Shown in pieces: positions 1 to 10,982 of a stretch of DNA of 64,000 nucleotides. The first letter of the stretch is position 1. The number at the start of each line of letters is the position of its first letter. The notes beneath the pieces were generated by a model. That model searched no databases, was not told the DNA's origin, and was given only the letters and a program-made list of their open reading frames with translations. Origin of the DNA: Myxococcales bacterium. Its GTDB lineage: Bacteria > Myxococcota_A > Polyangia > Nannocystales > Nannocystaceae. The translations under genes were made by a program, and so were the position numbers. The stretch is taken from positions 62,001 through 126,000 of the forward strand of contig JAAZXR010000002.1 of NCBI GenBank assembly GCA_014240065.1. The letters run 5' to 3'.

Positions 1-78
1 AGGAGCGCGCCGAGAAGAAAAAATACTCGCGGGTACGCTTGTCTCGTCCGAGGTGGCTCGCTACACATCTCCCACGGG

Positions 79-906
79 ATGGCGACCGAGGCGCATACAA
101 AAATTTGGGAGCAGCACGAGCTCGCGTGTTCGCGGGGGGAGGCGACGTACCGCGATCCGGCGACGGGCTATCAGGTGATGACGCGGGTCGGCTTGGTCAG
201 CCGCGGGCAGTGTTGCGGTTCCGGTTGCCGACACTGTCCGTTCGAGCACGCCGAGGTGCCGTCGGAGCGACGGCCCCCCGAGGCGCGCTGGCTCCACGAG
301 GCGGAGCTGTCGGCCGCCCCGGCGGACGGGATCGATGTGCTGTTTTGGAGCGGAGGCAAGGACAGCTACGCGGCGTATCTCGATTTGCAACAAGAGCGCG
401 CGCGTCCGTGCGTCCTCTTGACGACCTATGACGGCGTGGCAGGGCGGGTGGCGCACCAAGAGCTGAGCTTGGAGGTCATCCGACGCCAAGCCCGCGCGCT
501 CGACGTCCCCTCGCTGGCGGTTCCGCTCGCGAGGGGGGGCGCGTACGTCGAGCAGGTGGAGCGTGGCCTGCAAAAGATCATCGCGCGGGGTCGAGTGTCG
601 AGGCTGGTGTTTGGGGATCTCCACCTCGCGGAGATTCGCCGATGGCGCGAGGCGATGCTGGGATCGGTGGCGGCGGCGGCGGGCGCGACCCTGCATTTTC
701 CGCTGTGGGGTGTGGACTACGGCGTGTTGAGGCGCCGTCTCAAGGCGTCGGGCGCGACCTTTCGTGTGTGCGCCTCCCAGATCCCAGGTGCGCTGTCCGT
801 GGGCAGCAGCTGGAGTCCAGCGCCCTCCGCCGAGCTCCCCGACTCGGTCGATCCGTTCGGAGAGTGGGGAGAATTCCACACCGAAGTTGTCTTCCCGACG
901 TCGTAG
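79..906 (+). CDS. DUF5522 plus DPH6-like ATP pyrophosphatase fusion
   Basis: The 275-residue product has two visible parts. Residues about 22-56 carry a Cys-rich motif, TGYQVMT followed by CCGSGCRHCPF (45-55), typical of the short DUF5522 family. From residue 86 an adenine-nucleotide alpha-hydrolase fold begins with the PP-loop SGGKDSY (91-97), then a GDLHLAEIRRWRE segment as in diphthamide synthase (DPH6)-type ATP-binding proteins. Family knowledge: such enzymes adenylate a substrate before amidation or thiolation. Bacteria lack diphthamide, so the substrate here is unknown. The ATG at 79 has no strong ribosome site. The Cys cluster may bind a metal (inference). The gene stands alone, convergent with the next gene. 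Confidence 0.8.
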   Translation: MATEAHTKIWEQHELACSRGEATYRDPATGYQVMTRVGLVSRGQCCGSGCRHCPFEHAEVPSERRPPEARWLHEAELSAAPADGIDVLFWSGGKDSYAAYLDLQQERARPCVLLTTYDGVAGRVAHQELSLEVIRRQARALDVPSLAVPLARGGAYVEQVERGLQKIIARGRVSRLVFGDLHLAEIRRWREAMLGSVAAAAGATLHFPLWGVDYGVLRRRLKASGATFRVCASQIPGALSVGSSWSPAPSAELPDSVDPFGEWGEFHTEVVFPTS

Positions 907-939
907 CGGGCGCGCTGGTGGGCGCGGTCACGCGCGCCT

Positions 940-2625
940 CTACTGTGAGACGTAGGTGGAAGCACGCTTGAGGTTCGTCGCGATCTCTGCGCGAATCGCC
1001 TCACCGGAGGCCTCGTACATCGCGAGGCTGCGGTCTTCGAGCGTCCCCGTGAGTCGAACGGAGACGATGGATAAGAGGTCGCCTTCGAGCGCCTCGGGGA
1101 GGTTCATGGCGACGCGCATGCCGTCGGTGTCCCCTCGCACGGTGGCGATCACGGGCAGCTCGTAGGTGTCCTCGTCCGTTGTCACGATCGCGACCGCGGA
1201 GGTGCTCCACTCGCGCTCATCCACGACGCCGTTGGCCGTGTGCCAGTGGGTGTCGCCGCTCGCGTCCAACAGGCCGACGAGGATTTGATGTGACGCTTCG
1301 TCCTCGCTCGGGGTGCCCGAGTCTGCCGTGGGGCTTTGACCCTCCGGGGCGCCCCAGCCGCTGATGGTGGTGATGTACCCGAGGACCTGGTTGTACACGT
1401 AGGGCGAGACGCTCGTGGGGTCACAGTAGCCCATGTAGTCGTAGGCGCCGTCGGGCGGGAAGAACTCGTTGGCGCGACCCTCGATGAACTTCCAGCTGTA
1501 GCCCCCGATGATGCCACCGGGGTAGGGGTAGGCCGGGTCGGGGCCGCCGGCGTCGCCGCAGGGCGAATGTCGGCGGCCTTGGGTGTGCCCCACCTCGTGC
1601 ACGAAGGTCTCGGCGGCGTAGTTGCCGATGGTCGTGTCGTCCTCGCCGGCGCTGATCTCACTCCAGAGCCCCACGCTCACCCGAGAGGTGTCGTTGAACA
1701 TGCTCGGGGGCCCGGGGATGTCGATGGCTTCGCCGCCCACGCCGCTCGGGCCGTCGTCGCACGGATCGATGATTCCGAACACGTAGTCTCCAGGGGCGAT
1801 GCTCAGCTGCTCACGTAGCTGCGCGAGGTAGCTGAGGACGGGCGAGAAGGTGAACAGGTCTTCAAGGGGCTCGTCCCACACGACAGGCTCAAGGACGTTC
1901 ATGTACACCGCGTTGACGGGGTTTTGAGCCTTGAGCCAGTTGGCCATGTCGGAGATGGCTCGCTCCGAGGGTTGCGGCGCGTCGGCACATCCCGCGCCGA
2001 TGTCGTGTTTGATGGGGATGACGTTCACGGCGATGAAGCGGTTGAGTCCTTCGATGCCGACGAACTCGGGCGTCGCAGGTGACACCGTGGGGCCGATGGA
2101 CGGGGGCGGTGTCGCGTAGGGATCGTTCTCGAGCAACGAGACTTGGAACTTCATGCCGGTCTTGATGAATTCGCCGGGCAGGGGGATGTTGATCGTGGAG
2201 CTGAGGTTCGTCTCGAGGGAGGACTTGGAGATCGTGGTGGTGACCGTGTCCGAGAGGACCTCTCCGTCGTCGTACTCGAGGACGAAGTCGAGATCGATGT
2301 CGCGCGGTTCCCAGTCTTCCGCGACGTCCACGAGGACACGAATCATCGTGGTGCGGTCGTAGGCGAGCACCGTGGGTCGTCCACTCGCGCCGACCCACGC
2401 GTCGCCCTCGGCGATGGGGACCTGCACCCCCTGGTTGGCGTAGATCTTCCGGATGGCGATGCCACCGGCCGCGGGCCGGGGCGGGAGCTGCATGCCGTCA
2501 TCTTCGGTGCCGCCAGTGCCACCGTCGTCCTCGTTCGCGGCGGAGGTGCCGTCTTTGTCGGAGCCGCAAGCGGCGAGAGACACGGACAAGGAGAGGACCG
2601 ATAACCACGAAATTGCGCGTAACAC
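940..2625 (-). CDS. Secreted lipoprotein, putative metzincin-like metallopeptidase
   Basis: 561 residues. The N-terminus is a lipoprotein signal peptide ending in the lipobox LAAC (Cys20), followed by a D/E/G-rich linker. A zinc-protease signature HEVGHTQGRRH occurs at 343-353, fitting the metzincin pattern HExxHxxGxxH, and a plausible Met-turn (YDYMGYC, Met about 398) lies some 45 residues later. The region between linker and catalytic site looks beta-rich and is not recognised. Likely an outer-membrane or surface-anchored protease, which would fit a predatory lifestyle (inference). Family assignment beyond the zinc motif is uncertain. It is transcribed divergently from the lipoprotein at 2863. 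Confidence 0.75.
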   Translation of the reverse strand: MLRAISWLSVLSLSVSLAACGSDKDGTSAANEDDGGTGGTEDDGMQLPPRPAAGGIAIRKIYANQGVQVPIAEGDAWVGASGRPTVLAYDRTTMIRVLVDVAEDWEPRDIDLDFVLEYDDGEVLSDTVTTTISKSSLETNLSSTINIPLPGEFIKTGMKFQVSLLENDPYATPPPSIGPTVSPATPEFVGIEGLNRFIAVNVIPIKHDIGAGCADAPQPSERAISDMANWLKAQNPVNAVYMNVLEPVVWDEPLEDLFTFSPVLSYLAQLREQLSIAPGDYVFGIIDPCDDGPSGVGGEAIDIPGPPSMFNDTSRVSVGLWSEISAGEDDTTIGNYAAETFVHEVGHTQGRRHSPCGDAGGPDPAYPYPGGIIGGYSWKFIEGRANEFFPPDGAYDYMGYCDPTSVSPYVYNQVLGYITTISGWGAPEGQSPTADSGTPSEDEASHQILVGLLDASGDTHWHTANGVVDEREWSTSAVAIVTTDEDTYELPVIATVRGDTDGMRVAMNLPEALEGDLLSIVSVRLTGTLEDRSLAMYEASGEAIRAEIATNLKRASTYVSQ

Positions 2626-2784
2626 GCTCGCACGGTACTCGCGATTCGTTAGTTTTTCAATGGATCCGCGAAAAGGAGGTCTGCAAGTACTCTGAGGCTA
2701 TATTTGCCGCTGTCGCGGGCCTGGAGCCCCAAAGTTGGCATCTGGTGTCCTCCCCGCTCAATTCAATTTATGCAATCCTAATTA

Positions 2785-2790
2785 CATAAT
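2785..2790 (+). promoter_or_regulatory. Possible -10 element in AT-rich divergent intergenic region
   Basis: The 237-bp gap between two divergent lipoprotein genes (start codons at 2625 and 2863) contains a strikingly AT-rich stretch at about 2755-2805 in otherwise GC-rich DNA. CATAAT at 2785-2790 is a 5/6 match to a sigma-70 type -10 box; the -35 candidate about 17 bp upstream (TTCAAT) is weak. This is a motif match only. Confidence 0.2.
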
Positions 2791-2862
2791 AGAACAATCG
2801 TCAAGGAAGGTGATCGATTGGGCTTCCGCGGGCACTTCACCCGTGAAAGGCACTCGATTTCC

Positions 2863-4065
2863 ATGAAGAAGATCCACATTTCATTTTCTCTCACGCTCTG
2901 CAGCGCCGTCGCCCTCGGCAGCGGCTGCGTCTCCGACGGCGACATGTCCGGGGACAGCGGCGTCAACGATGGCGCAGCAGACGGCGCCGACGAATCCGGC
3001 GCGGGCACGGACGGCGACTGGGGCACGGAGGGTGGCTGGACAGGCGGCGATTCGGATGCGACGTCGGGCTCGTCGGGCTCGTCGGGCTCTTCCGGCACCG
3101 ATGGCGATCCCAGCGGCTCGGGCTCCGGCGGAGACGGAGGCGGAGACGGAGACGGAGACGGAGACAGTGACAGCTCGACCTCCGGCGGAGACGGAGACGG
3201 TGACGGCTCGAACTCCGGCGGAGACGGAGACGGAGACAGCTCGACCTCCGGCGGAGACGGAGACGGAGACGGAGACGGAGACGGAGACGGAGACGGAGAC
3301 GGAGACGGAGACTGCACGTGCGCACCCAATGCAGATTTGGTCTATGTGATCTCCGACAGCGCGGATCTGTACTCGTTCGATCCGCTCTCGCTGAACTTTA
3401 CGCTCATCGCGAACCTAGGGACCGTCTGTCCCGAGTCGAGCACCTTCTCCATGAGCGTCGATCGAAACGCCCGCGCGTGGGTCTTGATGCAGTCGGGGAA
3501 CCTCTACCAAGTGGACATCAACAACCCCTCGTCGTGCACCAACAGCGGCTGGGTCTCGGGGACCTCTGGTTGGAATTTGTTTGGGATGGGGTTTGTGAGC
3601 AACAGCCTCTTCGACCCCTGCGACAACCTCTACATGCACAGCTGGAGCGGGCAAGGCGGATTTGGCGAGGGAGCGAACGCGGGCACCCTCGGGAAGATGT
3701 CGCCGACCACCTTGGGAGTAGCCACCCAAGGCAGCGTCAATTATGACGGAGGCGAGCTTACGGGGAACGCCTCCGGGCAGCTGTTCGCGTTCGCGGGTTC
3801 GAATCCAGCGAAGCTGGTGCAGTACGACAAGGATACGGCAGCGGCGGTGGCGACGACGCCGATGAACGGGCTCGATTTGACCAACGCGTTCGCGTTCGCG
3901 ACATGGCAGGGGAAGTTCTACTTCTTCACCGAGTCGAGCACGCCATCGCTCTCCAAGGTCACCCGCTACGACCCCACGACAATGGCGTTGGATCAGATCG
4001 TCTCGACCGCGCCCATGCGAGTCGTGGGGGCGGGGGTGTCGACCTGCGCTCCGCCACCGCAGTGA
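2863..4065 (+). CDS. (GD)n-linker lipoprotein with beta-propeller-like C-terminal domain
   Basis: 400 residues from the ATG at 2863; an upstream in-frame TTG at 2818 exists, but only the ATG places a signal peptide at the N-terminus. Signal peptide ends in GSGC. Residues about 20-150 are Asp/Gly/Ser-rich, with four Gly-Asp runs separated by short Ser/Thr-rich blocks, the longest at 3253-3312. The C-terminal 250 residues have repeated beta-strand units of the type 'adlYsfDplsl', 'ARAWVLmqsGnLYqVD' and 'KVTRYDPttmalDQ', resembling DUF6923/NHL-like propellers. A tethered surface binding protein is likely; ligand unknown. Confidence 0.8.
   Translation: MKKIHISFSLTLCSAVALGSGCVSDGDMSGDSGVNDGAADGADESGAGTDGDWGTEGGWTGGDSDATSGSSGSSGSSGTDGDPSGSGSGGDGGGDGDGDGDSDSSTSGGDGDGDGSNSGGDGDGDSSTSGGDGDGDGDGDGDGDGDGDGDCTCAPNADLVYVISDSADLYSFDPLSLNFTLIANLGTVCPESSTFSMSVDRNARAWVLMQSGNLYQVDINNPSSCTNSGWVSGTSGWNLFGMGFVSNSLFDPCDNLYMHSWSGQGGFGEGANAGTLGKMSPTTLGVATQGSVNYDGGELTGNASGQLFAFAGSNPAKLVQYDKDTAAAVATTPMNGLDLTNAFAFATWQGKFYFFTESSTPSLSKVTRYDPTTMALDQIVSTAPMRVVGAGVSTCAPPPQ
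3253..3312 (+). repeat. Hexanucleotide GGNGAC tract coding (Gly-Asp)10
   Basis: Ten consecutive GGA-GAC units read in frame as Gly-Asp inside the lipoprotein gene 2863-4065. Shorter runs of the same unit lie just upstream, from about 3130, broken by Ser-Thr-Ser-Gly codons. The near-perfect nucleotide repetition suggests slippage-prone DNA whose length changes keep the frame. Confidence 0.9.
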
Positions 4066-4203
4066 TCGGGAGCGGTCTCGTCGCTCTTCGTGATGCTCCT
4101 TGGAGGTTGATTCGCAGCCTCCGAGGCGCGCCGCTTGGCTCACCGTTTTGTCGCGAGCGCGACCACGCTGGTATCGAGGATCCAAATATGCGACCCTGAC
4201 CAC

Positions 4204-5196
<993 letters not shown>

Positions 5197-5346
5197 GCGC
5201 GAACGTGGGGCCGTGAGCGGTCGCGCAGGTTCGCGAGAGGCGGGGGTCGTGCGGTCGCAAAAAAGACGCGCCGGATTGACCCGGTTCGAGACCGCCGTGT
5301 GGACGCGCGCGACTCAGCGTGGTCTCGGCGCTCGGGGGTTGCGGGC

Positions 5347-5373
5347 AAAAAAAAGGAGCGCCGAAGCGCCCCC
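5347..5373 (-). terminator. Rho-independent terminator of the gene at 5399-5923
   Basis: Read on the minus strand: a GGGGCGC/GCGCTCC stem (one G-T wobble) closed by a TTCG tetraloop and followed directly by eight T residues. It lies about 25 bp past the stop codon of the minus-strand gene. Confidence 0.85.
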
Positions 5374-5398
5374 TTCTTGTGTGTCAATGCGGCGTTGA

Positions 5399-5923
5399 TT
5401 ATCCGCAGTCGTGGCCTTGGATGTTTCCAGCCCACCCTGTGTCGCCGTTAAAGTACCCAGCGTAGACGCCGTCGTAGAGGTATACGAAGGCGTTGTCGAG
5501 GGTGTTGCCGCCGCCCTCGCCGTCGTCACGCAGGCAGACGAGCCCGGTGCCGCCGCCTGGAACCGCTGGGTTTGTTGAGTTGTAGTTGAAGAACACCTCA
5601 TACTCGCCGTCGAAACAGAACGAGCAGATCTCGATCAGGCCGTTGTTCTCCACAAACTCGTCGGGGCTACAGAACCCGGCATCGAGGACGGTGCCGTTGG
5701 CTTTGACGCCCACGCTCTTGTCGTGGAAGTTAACGTGGCCAAACGCAGGCATGCTCTCGTCACATTGATCGGCGTTGAATCCAAGGTTGGCGCGGCCACC
5801 GGCGGCGCCATCCATAAATCCTCCACCTGTGACTTTGCCAGGGACTTCACACCCTACCGTCAGCATCAGCGTTGCAGCTCCAAATATTGTCATTACGTGT
5901 GTCGTTTTCATCATCTTCTCCAT
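5399..5923 (-). CDS. Secreted protein of unknown function with PGKVTGGG motif
   Basis: 174 residues. The signal peptide ends in LTVGC (lipobox), after which EVPGKVTGGGFM, a NLGFNADQC segment and a GHVNFHDK segment follow. This order (V-T-G-G-G, F-G/N-a-x-x, G-x-x-N/Y-x-D) is reminiscent of the post-COAP/VTGGG family of secreted bacterial proteins; assignment is tentative. The C-terminal half has paired cysteines (ICSFC, GLVC, GHDC), probably disulfides. Start could be the Met at 5923 or a few codons downstream. It ends in a strong terminator, and a perfect 10-bp inverted repeat lies about 47 bp upstream of its start. Confidence 0.7.
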   Translation of the reverse strand: MEKMMKTTHVMTIFGAATLMLTVGCEVPGKVTGGGFMDGAAGGRANLGFNADQCDESMPAFGHVNFHDKSVGVKANGTVLDAGFCSPDEFVENNGLIEICSFCFDGEYEVFFNYNSTNPAVPGGGTGLVCLRDDGEGGGNTLDNAFVYLYDGVYAGYFNGDTGWAGNIQGHDCG

Positions 5924-6565
5924 CTTCTACAGTGTGTCATTCAGGCGTCGGTACAAACCCAACGTCCATACACGTGACGTTAGAGCGTCACGTGTGATCT
6001 GCTCAACGGCCTCCTTGTCGTTCGGGCGATTGTCATGCGTCGAAATGAGACGCAAAGAACCGACCGGCACGATGGCTGTTTTGAAAGGACACAGTGAGCC
6101 GGCCAACGTGCTTGGTACTCTGCCTTTCGTTATCAAGAACGGCCGATAAATGTCCATTCTCGAACACCCACGGCCGCGTTTTGTCGGCCGGCCCACAGCT
6201 CTTTGGAGTTGTTTTCGGCTGTGAATCCGGAAGCGGATGCAGCGCCGCTTGGAGTCAGTAGAAAATTGTAGGAATATACGAAAACCGTAGCTTGACTGAT
6301 CCATTCTCGACCGCTGGAACTGCACAAGTACGCCGGTCGGAATTGCTTAGGGTTGCTGTGCGGTCGGGGCGCGGACCATTTTTAAGACCGGGACAGAAAT
6401 TCCCGCGTAGGCCGCGAATTGGCCGGTTAAGCGCCCGAATCGCCGTTCGGCGATGTGCTCACTTTTTCGGAAGATATCCTCACCGTTGAGCTTGAGCTCG
6501 CTTTTACATTCGCCAAACAGTCGACTAACAGACAGCGGTGTTGGGTGGATCGTAGACTCGATTCC
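5924..6565. other. Intergenic region, lower GC, no convincing gene
   Basis: 642 bp between divergent genes at 5923 (minus) and 6566 (plus). GC is lower than in neighbouring genes. Open frames here have no family features and no coding-like third-position bias. The only structure I can support is the inverted repeat at 5970-5995. Confidence 0.6.
5970..5995. promoter_or_regulatory. Perfect 10-bp inverted repeat (operator-like)
   Basis: ACACGTGACG and its exact reverse complement CGTCACGTGT are separated by six bases (TTAGAG). The palindrome lies 47 bp upstream of the minus-strand start at 5923, a position suited to a dimeric regulator operator or a 5'-UTR hairpin. No T-run follows on either strand, so it is not a canonical terminator. 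Confidence 0.5.
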
Positions 6566-7204
6566 ATGGCAGGGAACAGGCAACAAATTATCCTAGGGGC
6601 CGCGGTGGTTGTGCTTGGCGTAGGTACTTGGTGGCTCACTCAGTCGCCCGACATCGCGGATCATCAAGGCGAGACACGGGACGCCGTATCGGATAACGGA
6701 GACCGGGCTCCCGGGCCCGGAATAAGGCCCATGAGTCAGCGGCGCGGCGCCGGGGACGAATCGGAGACGTCGGGCGCTGATAAAGCGCGGCCGCCCGGAT
6801 TTCGAAAACCGGATCGCGAAGGCATGGAGGCGCTCACGGGGGTGCTCGGTGGTGGCTTCGGTTTTGATGGAGAGGCCGCCGAACGAGACGAGGAAACCTA
6901 TCCGCGGCCTGCGACGATTGAAGAGGCCAGGGAGATGTTCGCGGACGCCCGGGCTGCGGTCGAGAAAGAGCTGACGACGGATGGAGAGATCGCCGAGAAT
7001 CGCAAGCGAGAGTTGAGACACCGCTCGAACCTCGCGTTGTCCGATCTACAAGATCATCTCGATCTCGAGTCGCCAGAGGGCAAGACAGAACTGAACGCGG
7101 CCCGCCGCTCGACCAGGACCTCGATGATAGACCTAGGACCGGTGAGTCTTGATCGGCGCGGAGGCGCAGCCGGAGCTCGTGGCGCACCAGCGACCGAAGG
7201 CTAG
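6566..7204 (+). CDS. Membrane-anchored hypothetical protein
   Basis: 212 residues from the ATG at 6566, chosen because it puts a hydrophobic segment (IILGAAVVVLGVGTWWL) directly at the N-terminus; a longer in-frame ORF starts at 6455. The rest is hydrophilic and charged, with a Gly/Arg/Asp-rich linker (about 25-110) and a predicted alpha-helical segment (about 115-185, ATIEEAREMFADARAAVEKEL and NLALSDLQDHLDLESPEGK). No known domain recognised. Probably an inner-membrane-anchored periplasmic protein. Its stop overlaps the stop of the convergent gene at 7201 by 4 bp. Confidence 0.6.
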   Translation: MAGNRQQIILGAAVVVLGVGTWWLTQSPDIADHQGETRDAVSDNGDRAPGPGIRPMSQRRGAGDESETSGADKARPPGFRKPDREGMEALTGVLGGGFGFDGEAAERDEETYPRPATIEEAREMFADARAAVEKELTTDGEIAENRKRELRHRSNLALSDLQDHLDLESPEGKTELNAARRSTRTSMIDLGPVSLDRRGGAAGARGAPATEG

Positions 7205-7581
7205 CTTGTTGGTAGCTCCGTAGACTCCGTATCTGGCGAGGACTCGACCGTGGCAGGCAAGGCGCGTGGATCTACGACGTCCAGCTCCTTAATCGCGTAC
7301 AGGTTGATCACCTCATCGAAGCGATGGCCCATTCGCAGCACGAACTTGAGCGGCACGGCGGCGCGCTTCGAAGGGAGGATGAGTCCGAGCATCGCGGCAG
7401 CGATGGAGAGCGGCGCGAGAAAGAGATCCTTCGCGCCCTCGAGCGCGAGCTTGAGGTTAAACCTCAACGTCGCCTTTAGAATCTGTCCGCGCGAGAGGCT
7501 GTGATTCGTGTCCTCTTCTACCGGTTCATCTGTGAGCCGGTCTGGTTGGGTTGTGGGGAGAAGGCTCGATGGTTTGCCCAT
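7201..7581 (-). CDS. Small conserved-looking hypothetical protein
   Basis: 126 residues. A polar N-terminus is followed by an amphipathic and moderately hydrophobic core (ILKATLRFNLKLALEGAKD, then LFLAPLSIAAAMLGLILP) and a polar tail rich in Ser, Thr and Glu. The sequence 'K-x-x-LEGAKDLFLAPLS-x-x-AAxLGL' looks like a conserved motif of small membrane-associated proteins, but I cannot name the family. No signal peptide. Convergent with, and overlapping by 4 bp, the gene at 6566. Confidence 0.6.
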   Translation of the reverse strand: MGKPSSLLPTTQPDRLTDEPVEEDTNHSLSRGQILKATLRFNLKLALEGAKDLFLAPLSIAAAMLGLILPSKRAAVPLKFVLRMGHRFDEVINLYAIKELDVVDPRALPATVESSPDTESTELPTS

Positions 7582-7650
7582 ACAGATGTTCCACGGTGGC
7601 GCGCTCTTAGCCAGAGCATCGCAGTGCGTTGAGTGTTGTCGTGCGACCGC

Positions 7651-8703
<1,053 letters not shown>

Positions 8704-8751
8704 GCGTGGACGCTAACACAGACTCGCGAGCCCTCGCGTCACTCGTAGGCT

Positions 8752-9390
8752 TCACCGATCAGGTCTGCGGTGGTTCGGGGGTCGTTGCCCAGTGAGGAGG
8801 CTGTCGACGGTCTTTTTGCACAACCCTGCCGCGTTCGGGAGTGTCGCAGGCAAGACGCAAAAAGCGAGGGCGTTATCAGGGAGCGCCGCGCCGATTGCGG
8901 TGACGAGGCTGTTGAGGCTGCGCGACTTCATCTCGAGGTGGACGTAGGACGTCGTTGTTGTTGAGGACGCGACCTGGCGCGTCGCGGGGAGAGGTCTTTT
9001 GATCATCTCCCACTCTTCACTCCGATACACGGTGGCGAGCGTGCCGCTCGCGAGGTCCGCGAACGGTCGCGAGCCCTCGAGCTGCGGTGAGGCGTCTGGC
9101 CGGAAGATAAACAAGCCCCGAGGGCGGCACTGCCACTGCGTATAGCGGTCGTTCGCACGGAACACGGTGCAGTCGTCAAATCGAATTGGATCTACCTTCG
9201 ACGAGGTCCTCTTCAGAGGCAGATTCTTCGGCGGCGGGGAGGAGGTGTTGACCAGCGGAGGATCGGTCGGGGCGACGTGTTCCCCACCCGATGAAGCGGG
9301 GGGAGACTTGGAACACGCGCCCACAGACAACAAGACGCAAAGGCATACGAGCCGTCGTTGACCGCCCCGCCTCGCGCGGCGGAGCGTGCT
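8752..9390 (-). CDS. Hypothetical lipoprotein
   Basis: 212 residues from the Met at 9390; an upstream in-frame start at 9426 would add a Pro-rich extension before the signal peptide. Arg-rich n-region, hydrophobic core LVCLCVLLSVGAC with the lipobox SVGAC. A Pro/Ser linker follows, then a mixed domain with Cys pairs (DDCTVF, WQCRPRG, LAFCVLP, GLCKKT) that may form disulfides, and repeated beta-strand-like stretches. No family recognised. It lies downstream of the terminator of the Cys-rich lipoprotein on the same strand, so it is probably separately transcribed. Confidence 0.6.
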   Translation of the reverse strand, partial: STLRRARRGGQRRLVCLCVLLSVGACSKSPPASSGGEHVAPTDPPLVNTSSPPPKNLPLKRTSSKVDPIRFDDCTVFRANDRYTQWQCRPRGLFIFRPDASPQLEGSRPFADLASGTLATVYRSEEWEMIKRPLPATRQVASSTTTTSYVHLEMKSRSLNSLVTAIGAALPDNALAFCVLPATLPNAAGLCKKTVDSLLTGQRPPNHRRPDR

Positions 9391-9433
9391 CATTGACGGC
9401 GGAGGAGAGGGTGGAATGGTGATCATGCGCTCA

Positions 9434-9474
9434 AGAAAAAACGGAGGCCGACGACAATCTGTTCGTCGACCTCC
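9434..9474 (-). terminator. Rho-independent terminator of the gene at 9497-10759
   Basis: On the minus strand: GGAGGTCGACGA, loop of eight bases, TCGTCGGCCTCC (one G-T wobble), then a T-rich run TTTTTTCTTG. It sits just past the stop codon of the Cys-rich lipoprotein gene. Confidence 0.88.
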
Positions 9475-9496
9475 GGTATAAATACCTCAGAGGTCG

Positions 9497-10759
<1,263 letters not shown>

Positions 10760-10982
10760 CGTGTTCACCTTTGCAGTCTGGTGGTGCAGAGCGCCCAAAG
10801 CATGCACGGATCTTTGGGGGTCGTCAAACATGCACCGCTCCGTCGACGCCTCCGTCGCGCGGAGGTCTGGAGCCAGCGCGGCGTGGACGTCTCTACGTGC
10901 GGAATTTCAGGGCGAGGTGGCATACCCAGACGGCGATGGAATTCGAGTAGGATGGGGTAGGGTGGATCCGGAGAGGACAGCG

